A stretch of DNA of 13,755 nucleotides from Christensenella sp. UBA1224 (lineage in GTDB: Bacteria > Bacillota > Clostridia > Christensenellales > Aristaeellaceae). The notes under the pieces are model-generated. The model made no database searches, was not told where the DNA came from, and was given only the letters and a program-made list of their open reading frames with translations. Within the stretch, counting starts at the first letter, position 1. Each line of letters starts with the position of its first letter. The position numbers were made by a program, and so were the translations under genes. Location of the stretch: contig DBXA01000003.1 of NCBI GenBank assembly GCA_002309235.1, positions 1-13,755 on the forward strand, written 5' to 3'. Below are positions 6,852-13,731 of the stretch, piece by piece.

Positions 6852-8558
6852 TTACTTGACGGGTACGGCGAATATGTAGTCGAACTCGCCGCCCATAACG
6901 CGAACGTGGAAGCCTTCAAAGTTATCACTCTTGAGATGGGCACGGCCGCCGACAGCCAGAGTCACGATGGGGCCATGTCTGAGGAGAATCTCTTCCGCCT
7001 GCAGCGCGAGCTCGGCGCGGCGGTCGAGATCGGTGGTGGTAGTGATCTCCTGGATCATGGCGCTGTACTCGGCATAGTATCCCGGCTTTGCGAAGTTCCA
7101 TCCGGTGGCAAACAGCTCAGAATAGAACGGCTCCAGGTAGTCGATCACGTCGTTGGTGGAGTTGTTCCAGCCGAAGAGAAGCAGATCGTAGTCGCCGGAA
7201 ATGACGCGGGAATCACGCACCTTAAACTCGACGGCGTCCATTTTGACCTTAAGCCCAAGCGCGGCGTCCAAGGCGTTCTCCATGTACTCGGCGATGGTCT
7301 CATAATCTGTCGTGTTTGCGCAGACGACCTTGATCTCAGGCACGTCAGCCACGCTCCCGTAACCGACCTCAGCCAAAGCGGCTTCGAGCTCGGCAACAGC
7401 TTTCTCGCTGTTGCGGGTCAGCGGAGCGACGTCGTTATAGGAGTCGCCGCGCAGGTCGTGCATGGTCGTATGGGCGACGTTGTTGGAATTTATCGCACCG
7501 GGAATGGCGTAGCCGGTGGCAACGAACGCGGGGTTGGCCAGTACGGAATCGTAAAGCACGGTACGGTTGATGGCGTTGTTGATGGCTGCGGAGAAGTGTT
7601 CGTTGGCAAGGAGCCGGCTGAGCTTCTCGTTAACGAGGCTGCCTTCGCTGTCGCGGCGGTAATCGTTTACGAGCATGAAATACCAGCTCGTGCCCTCCAG
7701 GACCTCGGTATCGCTCGGCATGCTGAGCAGGTAGTCGCTGGAGGCGACAGCATAATCCAGCTTGCCTTCCTTGAACATGTTCACGCGGGGTTCCACACCC
7801 TGAACAATGACCAGTTCCACCTTTTCAAGGGTGATCGCATCGGCGTTCCAGTAATTGGGGTTCTTTTCCAGCGTGAGCTGCTCGTTGTAACGCCACTCGG
7901 AAACTACGAACGGGCCGTTGGTGCCGATCTTGTCGGCAGCAGATCCGTAACTGCTGCCGTACTGCTCATACAGATCGCGCTTGATAGGCGCCCATGCGGT
8001 GCTGCAGAAGGTATCCAGCTGCCACGGTGAGGGAGCGGAGAGGATCACCTGGATGGTATGCTCATCCAGCGCGGTGATGGCCAGAGTCTCGGCCGCAGCG
8101 GCACGGATGGTATCGGCGTCAGCGCCGCTGTCGACAATGGCTTTCAACTCGTCATAGCCCTGGACGGCGTTGAACAGCACCACTACCTTGGCGCTTTCGG
8201 CGCGCGTAAAGATCTCACGGTAGGACCAGACGATGTCCTCCGCTGTGATCGGCGTGCCGTCGCTCCAGCAGGCTTCTTTCCGGATGTTGAAGGTCCAGGT
8301 CTGATAGTCATCAGTCGTATAGGTTTCGGCGAGACCGGGCAGGATCTCTCCTTCATGCTCGCGCAGGAGCGGCTCAGCGATACCTTCCGTAACCACGAGG
8401 GTGTATGCGGAAGTGTTCTGCTGCGGGTCGATGGTTTCGATGTCCTGCTCCAGGCCAATACGGAGTACGGCGGGTTCTTCAGCCATAGCCGCGGGGACAG
8501 AGGCCGTGATGAGGAGTAGGGCCACAAACATTGACAGGGCTTTTTTTAGGGTAGACAT
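6852..8558 (-). CDS. Peptide ABC transporter substrate-binding protein (SBP_bac_5 family)
   Basis: A 568-residue extracellular binding protein for a peptide-type importer. The N-terminus is a clear Sec signal (KK at 5-6, hydrophobic 8-20) with a probable signal peptidase I cut after AMA at residue 26. No cysteine lipobox is present, although most Gram-positive binding proteins are lipoproteins. The family's conserved region is GLAETYTTDDYQTWTFNIRK (75-94) followed by WSDGTPITAEDIVWSYR (98-114). Later come KNPNYWNADAITLEKVELVIV and LLFGWNNSTNDVIDYLEPFY, both characteristic of OppA/DppA-like proteins. The start follows AAGGAGG by eight bases. The gene lies directly downstream of a T-box leader, so uncharged tRNA should control expression. 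The ligand cannot be read from the sequence. Confidence 0.93.
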   Translation of the reverse strand: MSTLKKALSMFVALLLITASVPAAMAEEPAVLRIGLEQDIETIDPQQNTSAYTLVVTEGIAEPLLREHEGEILPGLAETYTTDDYQTWTFNIRKEACWSDGTPITAEDIVWSYREIFTRAESAKVVVLFNAVQGYDELKAIVDSGADADTIRAAAAETLAITALDEHTIQVILSAPSPWQLDTFCSTAWAPIKRDLYEQYGSSYGSAADKIGTNGPFVVSEWRYNEQLTLEKNPNYWNADAITLEKVELVIVQGVEPRVNMFKEGKLDYAVASSDYLLSMPSDTEVLEGTSWYFMLVNDYRRDSEGSLVNEKLSRLLANEHFSAAINNAINRTVLYDSVLANPAFVATGYAIPGAINSNNVAHTTMHDLRGDSYNDVAPLTRNSEKAVAELEAALAEVGYGSVADVPEIKVVCANTTDYETIAEYMENALDAALGLKVKMDAVEFKVRDSRVISGDYDLLLFGWNNSTNDVIDYLEPFYSELFATGWNFAKPGYYAEYSAMIQEITTTTDLDRRAELALQAEEILLRHGPIVTLAVGGRAHLKSDNFEGFHVRVMGGEFDYIFAVPVK

Positions 8559-8609
8559 GGTTTCTTCCTCCTTGGTTTTGTTATGGTTGCATGAGATGCC
8601 GGTGAGTAT

Positions 8610-8647
8610 AAAAAACTGTCCTGCTCAAGAATTCTTGCGCAGGACAG
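8610..8647 (-). terminator. Regulated terminator of the T-box leader
   Basis: CTGTCCTGC pairs with GCAGGACAG (arms 8639-8647 and 8616-8624), continues after one mismatch into CAAGA/TCTTG, and is followed by six U (8610-8615). Its 5' arm is the same sequence that the antiterminator uses, so the two structures exclude each other as expected for tRNA-dependent antitermination. It lies about 50 bases before the binding-protein start codon. Confidence 0.92.
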
Positions 8648-8886
8648 GATCTTTATCGCGATCCTGCGGTACCACCCGCATTGGCGCATGCACGCCCGGC
8701 TTATTGGCATATATATACGTATGCCGACTTTGATAACGGAGTGCCGCTCCGGCTCGCCTACTTCGCGCCGCAGCGCGTTTCAACCCGCCCTCAGAAGCCC
8801 ATTCTGTCAGGAGTTCCCGCCGCTTTTCACCGCCTGCGGCTCTCTTTGGGGAATCTGACCGGACATACTATCCTTCGTCAAAGGTT
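8610..8886 (-). promoter_or_regulatory. T-box riboswitch leader, UGG (Trp) specifier
   Basis: A full T-box can be read on the minus strand. Stem I contains GAAG (8873-8876) pairing with CTTC (8794-8797), AGTA (8866-8869), an upper stem TTCCC/GGGAA, AGAGAG, and a GCCGC/GCGGC distal hairpin whose loop carries GGTGAAA. Below the upper stem the order is GAA, then TGG at 8799-8801, then G, then CTTC. This matches the known layout of GAA, specifier, purine, helix, so the specifier is UGG (Trp). The conserved CCGTTATCAAAG follows, then the stem III hairpin (8706-8725), then the T-box GCGGGTGGTACCGC (8666-8679). The antiterminator is GCGGG (8675-8679) and GCAGGATC (8660-8667) pairing with GATCCTGT and CCTGC (8639-8651) around the seven-base bulge UGGUACC. 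The leader controls the peptide importer. Confidence 0.92.
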
Positions 8887-8892
8887 TATTGT

Positions 8893-8921
8893 ATTAAACC
8901 ATATCAGGACGTGCATGTCAA
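8893..8921 (-). promoter_or_regulatory. Promoter of the T-box and importer operon
   Basis: On the minus strand a consensus -35 TTGACA (8916-8921) and a -10 TTTAAT (8893-8898) are separated by 17 bases. Transcription would begin near 8886, just before stem I of the T-box. It starts 57 bases after the amidohydrolase stop, so the importer is a separate transcription unit, though read-through from the upstream operon would also pass the T-box terminator. Confidence 0.8.
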
Positions 8922-8977
8922 TTCCTGTGCATAGAAATTCTTTGTTAATTATAAATATACATTCAGCTTCCGGCGGA

Positions 8978-10285
8978 TCACCATTTTATCATCGTAGCGC
9001 CGTCCAGTTCATAGCCGGGTGTCGCAACGTTGAAGCCGGGTGCCTCAAAGCCCTTTACACGGCTGAAAGCAAGGCGGTTTCCCTTCGCGACCAGGTCGAT
9101 GCGGCGTAAAGCGGTGATATCTTCATCGGGTTTGCCGGGAACAGCAATAAAGTCCCCCTGCATTCCTGCGGCAAGCGTTCCCGTGATCGTCTCCACTCCG
9201 CAGATACGCGCGGAGACGGATGTGGCGGCGCGAAGGGCGTCTGCGGGGCTCATGCCGCTCTCCACGAGGCACTCGGTTTCGCGGATCGTGGCCGTTGTGC
9301 CCTCCAGCGGATCGTTGGGCAGAAGGTCTGTACCTACGCCGATGATCACGCCCTCTTCTACAGCCCAGCGCAGGGCCTGCTTGTGTTTCTCCTGGGCCTC
9401 GGCCTGCTTGCGGACCTGATATTCCGGGCTGCCGTGTGCCATCAGGTATTCTCCCGCATGGGAGACAGCTATGGTTGGAACGTAGAAGGTGCCTGCCTCT
9501 TTCATCAGTTTGGCTGTTTCCCGGGACATGAAGTAGCCGTGCTCCACGCAGTCTACACCGTTCCGCACAGCGGCGCGGATCGCGCCGTCATTGCTAAGAT
9601 GCGCCGCGACGCGCTTGGAGGAACCGTGAGCTACTTCGACGACGGAGGCGATCTCCGCGTCTGTCATCTGCTGGTCGCCTACGCCTTCCGTGGGACTTGC
9701 GAGGCCGCCGGTCATGCAGATCTTGATGAAATCCACTCCGTGGGCGATCTGCCTGCGCACGCCTTTCGCGAATTCGGCAGGGCCGGAGCACTCACAGGAA
9801 CCGTACTGGTTCCAGCCGTGTCCGCCGTGTGCGATGATGACTTCGCCGCAGCCGATCACACGAGAGCCGAAGAGCATGTTTTTGTCTACAGCCTTGCGAA
9901 GGGCAACATCTACAAAATCTGCTCCGCCGATGTTGCGGATGGTCGTGACGCCGGACATGAGAGTCTCCGCAAGGCGGCGGTACATGATGAGAGAGCGGTA
10001 TGCCGGTCCGAAATTATCCACCGGCCAGTCCAGGAACGGGTGAAAGAGATCCAAGTGCACATGGCAGTTGAACAGACCGGGCATCAGGGTATATCCGGTG
10101 AGGTCCGCCGTTATATCGCTGGCGGCAATCTCCGCTATGGCCTCGGCAGTATCGCAGGGGCCTACATAGGAAAGGGTACCCTGCGGCTTCTCCGGAATGA
10201 TCTCGTAGGATAAGAGGCCGTTCTCGATGGCAGGCTGTTCGGTTCCGTCAAAGATACGGGCGTGGACGAGAGAGATCTTGCTCAT
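8978..10285 (-). CDS. Metal-dependent amidohydrolase, COG1228 type (prolidase/carboxypeptidase-like)
   Basis: A 435-residue cytoplasmic enzyme of the amidohydrolase superfamily. The N-terminal strand domain leads to LMPGLFNCHVHLDL (67-80), whose H75 and H77 are the first metal ligands. A candidate bridging lysine is K188 (DFIKICMTGG), followed by H229 (AAHLSNDGA), H249 (EHGYFMS) and D320 (GVGTDLLPND). The pattern fits the imidazolonepropionase-like COG1228 group, some of which were shown to be Xaa-Pro dipeptidases or carboxypeptidases acting on Xaa-Lys/Arg. Peptide hydrolysis fits the neighbouring carboxypeptidase and peptide importer, but the substrate is inferred. The start at 10285 was chosen over one at 10312 because AAGGAG lies six bases upstream. 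It is the last gene of the promoter-13303 operon. Confidence 0.88.
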   Translation of the reverse strand: MSKISLVHARIFDGTEQPAIENGLLSYEIIPEKPQGTLSYVGPCDTAEAIAEIAASDITADLTGYTLMPGLFNCHVHLDLFHPFLDWPVDNFGPAYRSLIMYRRLAETLMSGVTTIRNIGGADFVDVALRKAVDKNMLFGSRVIGCGEVIIAHGGHGWNQYGSCECSGPAEFAKGVRRQIAHGVDFIKICMTGGLASPTEGVGDQQMTDAEIASVVEVAHGSSKRVAAHLSNDGAIRAAVRNGVDCVEHGYFMSRETAKLMKEAGTFYVPTIAVSHAGEYLMAHGSPEYQVRKQAEAQEKHKQALRWAVEEGVIIGVGTDLLPNDPLEGTTATIRETECLVESGMSPADALRAATSVSARICGVETITGTLAAGMQGDFIAVPGKPDEDITALRRIDLVAKGNRLAFSRVKGFEAPGFNVATPGYELDGATMIKW

Positions 10286-10291
10286 ATTGTA

Positions 10292-10297
10292 CTCCTT
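10292..10297 (-). promoter_or_regulatory. Ribosome binding site deciding the amidohydrolase start
   Basis: AAGGAG, six bases before the ATG at 10285 and overlapping the stop codon of the carboxypeptidase gene. The upstream in-frame ATG at 10312 lies inside the carboxypeptidase gene and would place this site within the coding region, so the shorter protein is preferred. The arrangement suggests translational coupling. Confidence 0.75.
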
Positions 10298-11801
10298 ACA
10301 GGCCGTAGACATCGGTCATTTTGTCGGTCAGGTATTCGATGTAGGGGCAGGCGTTGAGGCTTTCTCCTGTGATACGGCGGATCAGGTCATTGGGAGTATA
10401 GACCTGGCTGAAGCGATGCACATGCTCACCGAGCCAGCGGTTGATCGGCAGGAGGGTGCCGCTGCGGACAGAACCGAAGACATCTATTTCCTTTTCCATT
10501 TCCCTCAGTATCTGAACGTTATAACAGTTGCCGATGGCATAGGACACGAATGCGCCGAACCGCCCGTATGGCCACTGTATATCCTGCAGGATGCCAACTG
10601 TATCGTTCGGAACGTCCATGCCCAGGTATTCCTTGATCTTCCTGTTCCATATGGCGGGCAGATCGGCCGCTTTCACCGTGCCGTTGATAAAATCCCTCTC
10701 CATTTCATAGCGGATGAGGATATGCAGGCAGTAGGTCACTTCATCCGCTGCGGTACGGATCAGGCTGGGTTCGCAGCGGTTGAATCCGCGGTAAAGCTCA
10801 TCTACGGCAACATTTCCGATATAGGGACGGTAAGCTTCCATGAAGCGATCGTACAGGCCTTCCCAGAAAGCGCGGCTGCGCCCTATGACGTTTTCGTAGA
10901 AACGTGATTGTGACTCCTGGAAAGCCGCGGAGGTGCCGCCGCCGAGGATGGTCCCTTCCACCTCGTCAGGGATATTAAGAGAATTGATGCTATGGCCGCC
11001 TTCGTGAAGCACAGAAAAGAGCGAGGAGGCGAAATCCGTTTCCGAATAACGGGTCGAGAAGCGCACATCATGCAGATTGATGTTGAAGGAGAAGGGATGG
11101 GTCGTCTCGGTAAGCATGACTTCTTCCGGGTCAAGCCCCATATAGCGATACAATTCCTCGTTAAAACGGCGCTGGACGGACAGAGGCACGCTCTTATGCA
11201 GGAATTCGGGAACAGGAAACTGCTTTAGCTGTATGCGCTGAACGAGGGGCACGATCGCTTCCCTGAGCTGCCCGAAGAGCTCGTCCAGTATGGCGCTTGA
11301 CATGCCTTCTTCGTAATAGTCCAGCAGGGCGTCATAGGGCGTATTCCTATAGCCGAAGCATTCGGCGAGCCGTTTGTTCTGGCCGATGAGCGTATCGATA
11401 TACGGGACGAGAGCCGCCCAGTCGTTATTGGGCCGCGCTGTTTCCCAAACGGCGATAGCCTCGCCTTTGGCGGCTTCATGTTCGGCATACAGGTCTGACG
11501 GGACATTGCAGTAAAAATCGTAGGTTCGAGACGAGACACGGACCAGGGCTTTGTCAAGGTCGTCCATTTCGTCGACATGCGGGCGCAGAGTGGTCAGGAA
11601 GGCTTTCATTTCCTCGGAGGTCTGCAGGCGCATGGTCTCCGCCGCGATCGCGCCTTTGGTGGCGGCACGGCCCCGGGCACCCTTGGGCGGTACGCGCTGT
11701 ATGCTGTCCCAAAACAGAAGTGAGTTGACCCGGTCAAAGTGATAGATCCGCTCGAGATACTCTTTGAAGTCTTTCAGCGTGTTTTTTGTGGCTGTATCCA
11801 T
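10296..11801 (-). CDS. M32-family metallocarboxypeptidase, divergent
   Basis: A 501-residue, mostly helical zinc carboxypeptidase of normal length for peptidase family M32, expected to remove C-terminal amino acids from peptides in the cytoplasm. Family motifs in order are HPF (235-237), DVRFS (245-249, usual DxRxT), HEGGH (266-270, the HExxH zinc site), QESQ (295-298, usual HESQ), IRTAAD (348-353) and GILQDIQW (403-410, usual GxxQDxHW). The zinc-binding histidines and the ESQ glutamate are kept, but two conserved histidines are glutamine. The N-terminal LLFWD and PPKGARGRA fit the family's WDxxTxMPxGG-Rxxx region loosely. The start follows AAAGGAT by a long 12-13 base spacer, so initiation may be weak. 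It sits between the aldo/keto reductase gene (41-base gap) and the amidohydrolase gene (10-base gap). Confidence 0.88.
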   Translation of the reverse strand: MDTATKNTLKDFKEYLERIYHFDRVNSLLFWDSIQRVPPKGARGRAATKGAIAAETMRLQTSEEMKAFLTTLRPHVDEMDDLDKALVRVSSRTYDFYCNVPSDLYAEHEAAKGEAIAVWETARPNNDWAALVPYIDTLIGQNKRLAECFGYRNTPYDALLDYYEEGMSSAILDELFGQLREAIVPLVQRIQLKQFPVPEFLHKSVPLSVQRRFNEELYRYMGLDPEEVMLTETTHPFSFNINLHDVRFSTRYSETDFASSLFSVLHEGGHSINSLNIPDEVEGTILGGGTSAAFQESQSRFYENVIGRSRAFWEGLYDRFMEAYRPYIGNVAVDELYRGFNRCEPSLIRTAADEVTYCLHILIRYEMERDFINGTVKAADLPAIWNRKIKEYLGMDVPNDTVGILQDIQWPYGRFGAFVSYAIGNCYNVQILREMEKEIDVFGSVRSGTLLPINRWLGEHVHRFSQVYTPNDLIRRITGESLNACPYIEYLTDKMTDVYGL

Positions 11802-11842
11802 GGTAATTCTATTATCCTTTCTTATATTATTTTCAGGTTTGC

Positions 11843-12898
11843 TTATTTCTGCTCCTCCTCGTTGATATTCATATGCATGATGGCGCGATACTTCGAACCG
11901 GGCGTGCGCTCCATTTCAAAGGGTTCGCCGTCCAGGATCGGGAAACGATCCATATGAGCTCTGAGGGCTGAGCGCTCATCCTCATCAAGGGAGAAGCGGA
12001 AGATATTTGTATTGTCTTCTACATGCCGGCTGCTGCGTACGCCGATGATCGCCGCACCGACACCCGGCTGATCGAGGATATACCGGGTGGCTATGTTTGA
12101 GATGGATACGCCGTGTCTGTCCGCGATGCCCTTTAAAAGGAGCAGAAGCTCCTGGTACCCCTGCCAGCCCATGGTATCTTCGATAACCTGCATATACTTG
12201 ACCTGAGAACGCGTTTCCGGCGCGGTATATTCTTTGCCGATCCACTTCTCGGAGAGGAATCCGCCGGAAAGCGTGCCATAGCAGAACAGGGCGATATCGT
12301 GCTCCCTGCAGTATTGAAGCAGGCCTTTTTCCGGACGGCGGTCGAAGAAGGAATACTGTGCCTGTGTGGACATGACCGGGATACCGGCGTCAACGATCTG
12401 CGCCAGATGTTCCGTATCGAAATTGCACATGGAGATGTTGCGTATTTTTCCCTTCTCCTGCAGGCGCATGAGATATCCTGCTGTCTCCAGGCAGCCTGGA
12501 ACATCATAATCCCACCAGTGGAATTGAACGGCATCCAGGATGTCCCGATGGAGGCGCCGGAGGCTGCGGTCGATGACAGCCTCGGTGGACCGGAAGTCGA
12601 CTTTATCGAGCAGAGCGATATCGGGCACGTATTTCGTATGGACCTGGATATCGTTGGGATGGTAATCCCCGCGGCGGCGCAGCTCCTCGACGAATTCACC
12701 TATGAATTCCTCGGCGCCAGTGTAGATATCGGCGCAGTCGAAAGTCGTAAAACCACGCTCTACCAGGGCATGGAAGCCGCGCATGATATCAGAAAAATCC
12801 AGTTCACCCTGCAGATTGTGCCCCAGTGAAAGCTGCCAGCAGCCGTTGATCACGCGGCTGATGGTATAACCGGGGCGTATTTCATATCTCTGATCCAT
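11843..12898 (-). CDS. Aldo/keto reductase family oxidoreductase
   Basis: A 351-residue TIM-barrel enzyme expected to use NADPH to reduce an aldehyde or ketone. The catalytic tetrad is visible as D54 and Y59 in FDCADIYTGAE, K89 in VHTKYVP and H127 in QFHWWD. GKIRNISMCNFD (about 149-160), the TQAQYSFFDRRPE strand and the late IIGVRSSRHVEDN cofactor-binding region are family features. The C-terminus is somewhat extended and acidic, ending NINEEEQK. No Fe-S cysteine motif is present. The start is preceded by AAAGGAG, with ten bases of spacing, overlapping the end of the previous gene; the gap between the two genes is only five bases. The substrate is unknown, and the operon suggests no obvious one. 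Confidence 0.92.
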   Translation of the reverse strand: MDQRYEIRPGYTISRVINGCWQLSLGHNLQGELDFSDIMRGFHALVERGFTTFDCADIYTGAEEFIGEFVEELRRRGDYHPNDIQVHTKYVPDIALLDKVDFRSTEAVIDRSLRRLHRDILDAVQFHWWDYDVPGCLETAGYLMRLQEKGKIRNISMCNFDTEHLAQIVDAGIPVMSTQAQYSFFDRRPEKGLLQYCREHDIALFCYGTLSGGFLSEKWIGKEYTAPETRSQVKYMQVIEDTMGWQGYQELLLLLKGIADRHGVSISNIATRYILDQPGVGAAIIGVRSSRHVEDNTNIFRFSLDEDERSALRAHMDRFPILDGEPFEMERTPGSKYRAIMHMNINEEEQK

Positions 12899-12903
12899 TT
12901 TTT

Positions 12904-13248
12904 TCAGTCTCCTTTTGTAGGTTCAACGGTGCATTCGCTATGGCGGAAAGAGTGCTCCCTGAGGCGCGTGATGCGGAAGCGCGCTCCGCAGTTTGGATCC
13001 GGACAGGCAATGACGCAGTCGGAAAGCATCCAGTCATTGGGGTGCAGCGGCCGCTGTTTTGCCGGCAGTATGGGGAGCAGCGCGCTCAGGGCGTACATAG
13101 AAAAAGACGCGCTCTCAGGCGGGAAAACGAGGTTTTCACCGATCACGTAGAAACGGTCACCCACCCTGTGGCTGCATACCATAGGTTTGTCGCCTGCTTC
13201 GACTTCGACCTGAAGGTCGTAGAGGGTAAAGCGGTCATCCGGCTGCAT
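12904..13248 (-). CDS. TIGR04076-type small cysteine-containing protein
   Basis: A 114-residue protein of unknown function. It resembles the TIGR04076 family in its layout: MVCSHRVGDRFYVIGENLVFP (23-43), SFSMYALSALLPILPAKQR (48-66), NDWMLSDCVIACPDPNCGARFRI (71-93). C25, H27, C78, C82 and C87 could form a metal or redox site, which is inferred. No signal peptide or membrane segment is present. The ATG at 13248 is preceded by GGAGGG with seven bases of spacing; an in-frame ATG eleven codons upstream has no ribosome binding site and lies over the promoter's -10 box, so the shorter form is preferred. It is the first gene of the operon and its end overlaps the ribosome binding site of the aldo/keto reductase gene. 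Confidence 0.78.
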   Translation of the reverse strand: MQPDDRFTLYDLQVEVEAGDKPMVCSHRVGDRFYVIGENLVFPPESASFSMYALSALLPILPAKQRPLHPNDWMLSDCVIACPDPNCGARFRITRLREHSFRHSECTVEPTKGD

Positions 13249-13255
13249 ACTATGG

Positions 13256-13261
13256 CCCTCC
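13256..13261 (-). promoter_or_regulatory. Ribosome binding site deciding the TIGR04076-type start
   Basis: GGAGGG on the minus strand, seven bases before the ATG at 13248. It rules in the shorter protein over the in-frame ATG at 13281. Confidence 0.75.
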
Positions 13262-13279
13262 GTGAATATTAATGCAATC

Positions 13280-13308
13280 ATTATACAGATTCAATATCGT
13301 GAATTCAA
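13280..13308 (-). promoter_or_regulatory. Promoter of the peptidase/reductase operon
   Basis: On the minus strand -35 TTGAAT (13303-13308) and a perfect -10 TATAAT (13280-13285) are separated by 17 bases. The expected transcription start is about 25 bases ahead of the first start codon, leaving a short leader with no room for a riboswitch. Confidence 0.82.
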
Positions 13309-13684
13309 CTGTGAATCGTTAACAATAACAAAAGGAAACGCTTATTTCGAACAATGATAGACCGACGATCGCCTGCCATATGTTGAATAAGAATACATAT
13401 GCCAGGATGCGGATGCAATAGGAAGGTACGAGGTTTACGATGTGGGGAAACAGAACGGCGTGAGAATCTGCCGGATGCTGACAGCGGAAAAAGCCATGCG
13501 GTGCGGCGAAGGTGGGTTTTTCTGCATGTCGGACACGGAAGGCTCATTGTTGAAAAAAGGCAATTGTTCATTAGCGCCGGCTATCGGCCGGAGAAAGCGA
13601 TATCATTGCGCAGAAGCAGACAGGGTTCAAAAACAGGATCCTGCTGTATGGGCAGCTTCCGGTGAAGGACATATCTCAGCGTAC
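13309..13684. other. Intergenic region with no recognisable gene
   Basis: About 375 bases between the operon promoter and the terminator of the next minus-strand gene. The open frames here are short, rich in Arg, Cys and Gly, match no family I know and overlap each other in several frames. It contains one inverted repeat near 13377-13401. A decayed gene cannot be excluded: a conceptual frame ending NRILLYGQLPVKD (about 13629-13667) looks protein-like but is interrupted by stops upstream. Confidence 0.5.
13377..13401. repeat. Inverted repeat, candidate operator
   Basis: CATATGT (13377-13383) and ACATATG (13395-13401) form a perfect 7-base inverted repeat around 11 bases, about 70 bases upstream of the -35 box of the peptidase/reductase operon. 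It could bind a dimeric regulator, but a chance repeat of this size in AT-rich DNA is possible. Confidence 0.3.
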
Positions 13685-13731
13685 AAAAAAGCCGGAAAAC
13701 CCGGGCGATCACCTCGGGGCCTTCCGGCTTG
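13685..13731 (-). terminator. Intrinsic terminator of an unseen minus-strand gene beyond the right edge
   Basis: Read on the minus strand: AAGCCGGAAGGCCC pairs with GGGTTTTCCGGCTT, including two G-U pairs, across a 14-base loop, and is followed by a T-run. The plus strand shows it as aaaaaa then gccgg at 13685-13695. It implies that a minus-strand gene ends just to the right of the window. Confidence 0.8.

Noticed and set aside
6906..8030. Plus-strand open frame (374 codons) opposite the binding-protein gene
   Set aside because: Antisense shadow of a well-supported gene; the protein has no recognisable domain.
8795..8802. GGC (Gly) or UUC (Phe) as the T-box specifier
   Set aside because: GGC would need UGGA in the bulge for the tRNA-Gly discriminator, but it is UGGU. 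UUC would be followed by U instead of a purine and falls inside the CUUC/GAAG helix. UGG fits the GAA-specifier-purine layout, although the UUC reading pairs better at the bulge and is kept as the alternative.
8681..9109. Open frames in the 8559-8977 gap
   Set aside because: They overlap the T-box leader and the 3' end of the amidohydrolase gene and show no protein-like pattern.
9383..10213. Plus-strand open frame (276 codons) opposite the amidohydrolase gene
   Set aside because: Antisense shadow; the minus-strand frame carries all metal-binding residues of its family.
13327..13345. cre-like (CcpA) site AAATAAGCGTTTCCTTT upstream of the peptidase/reductase promoter
   Set aside because: It misses several of the fixed cre positions, so it is too weak to call.
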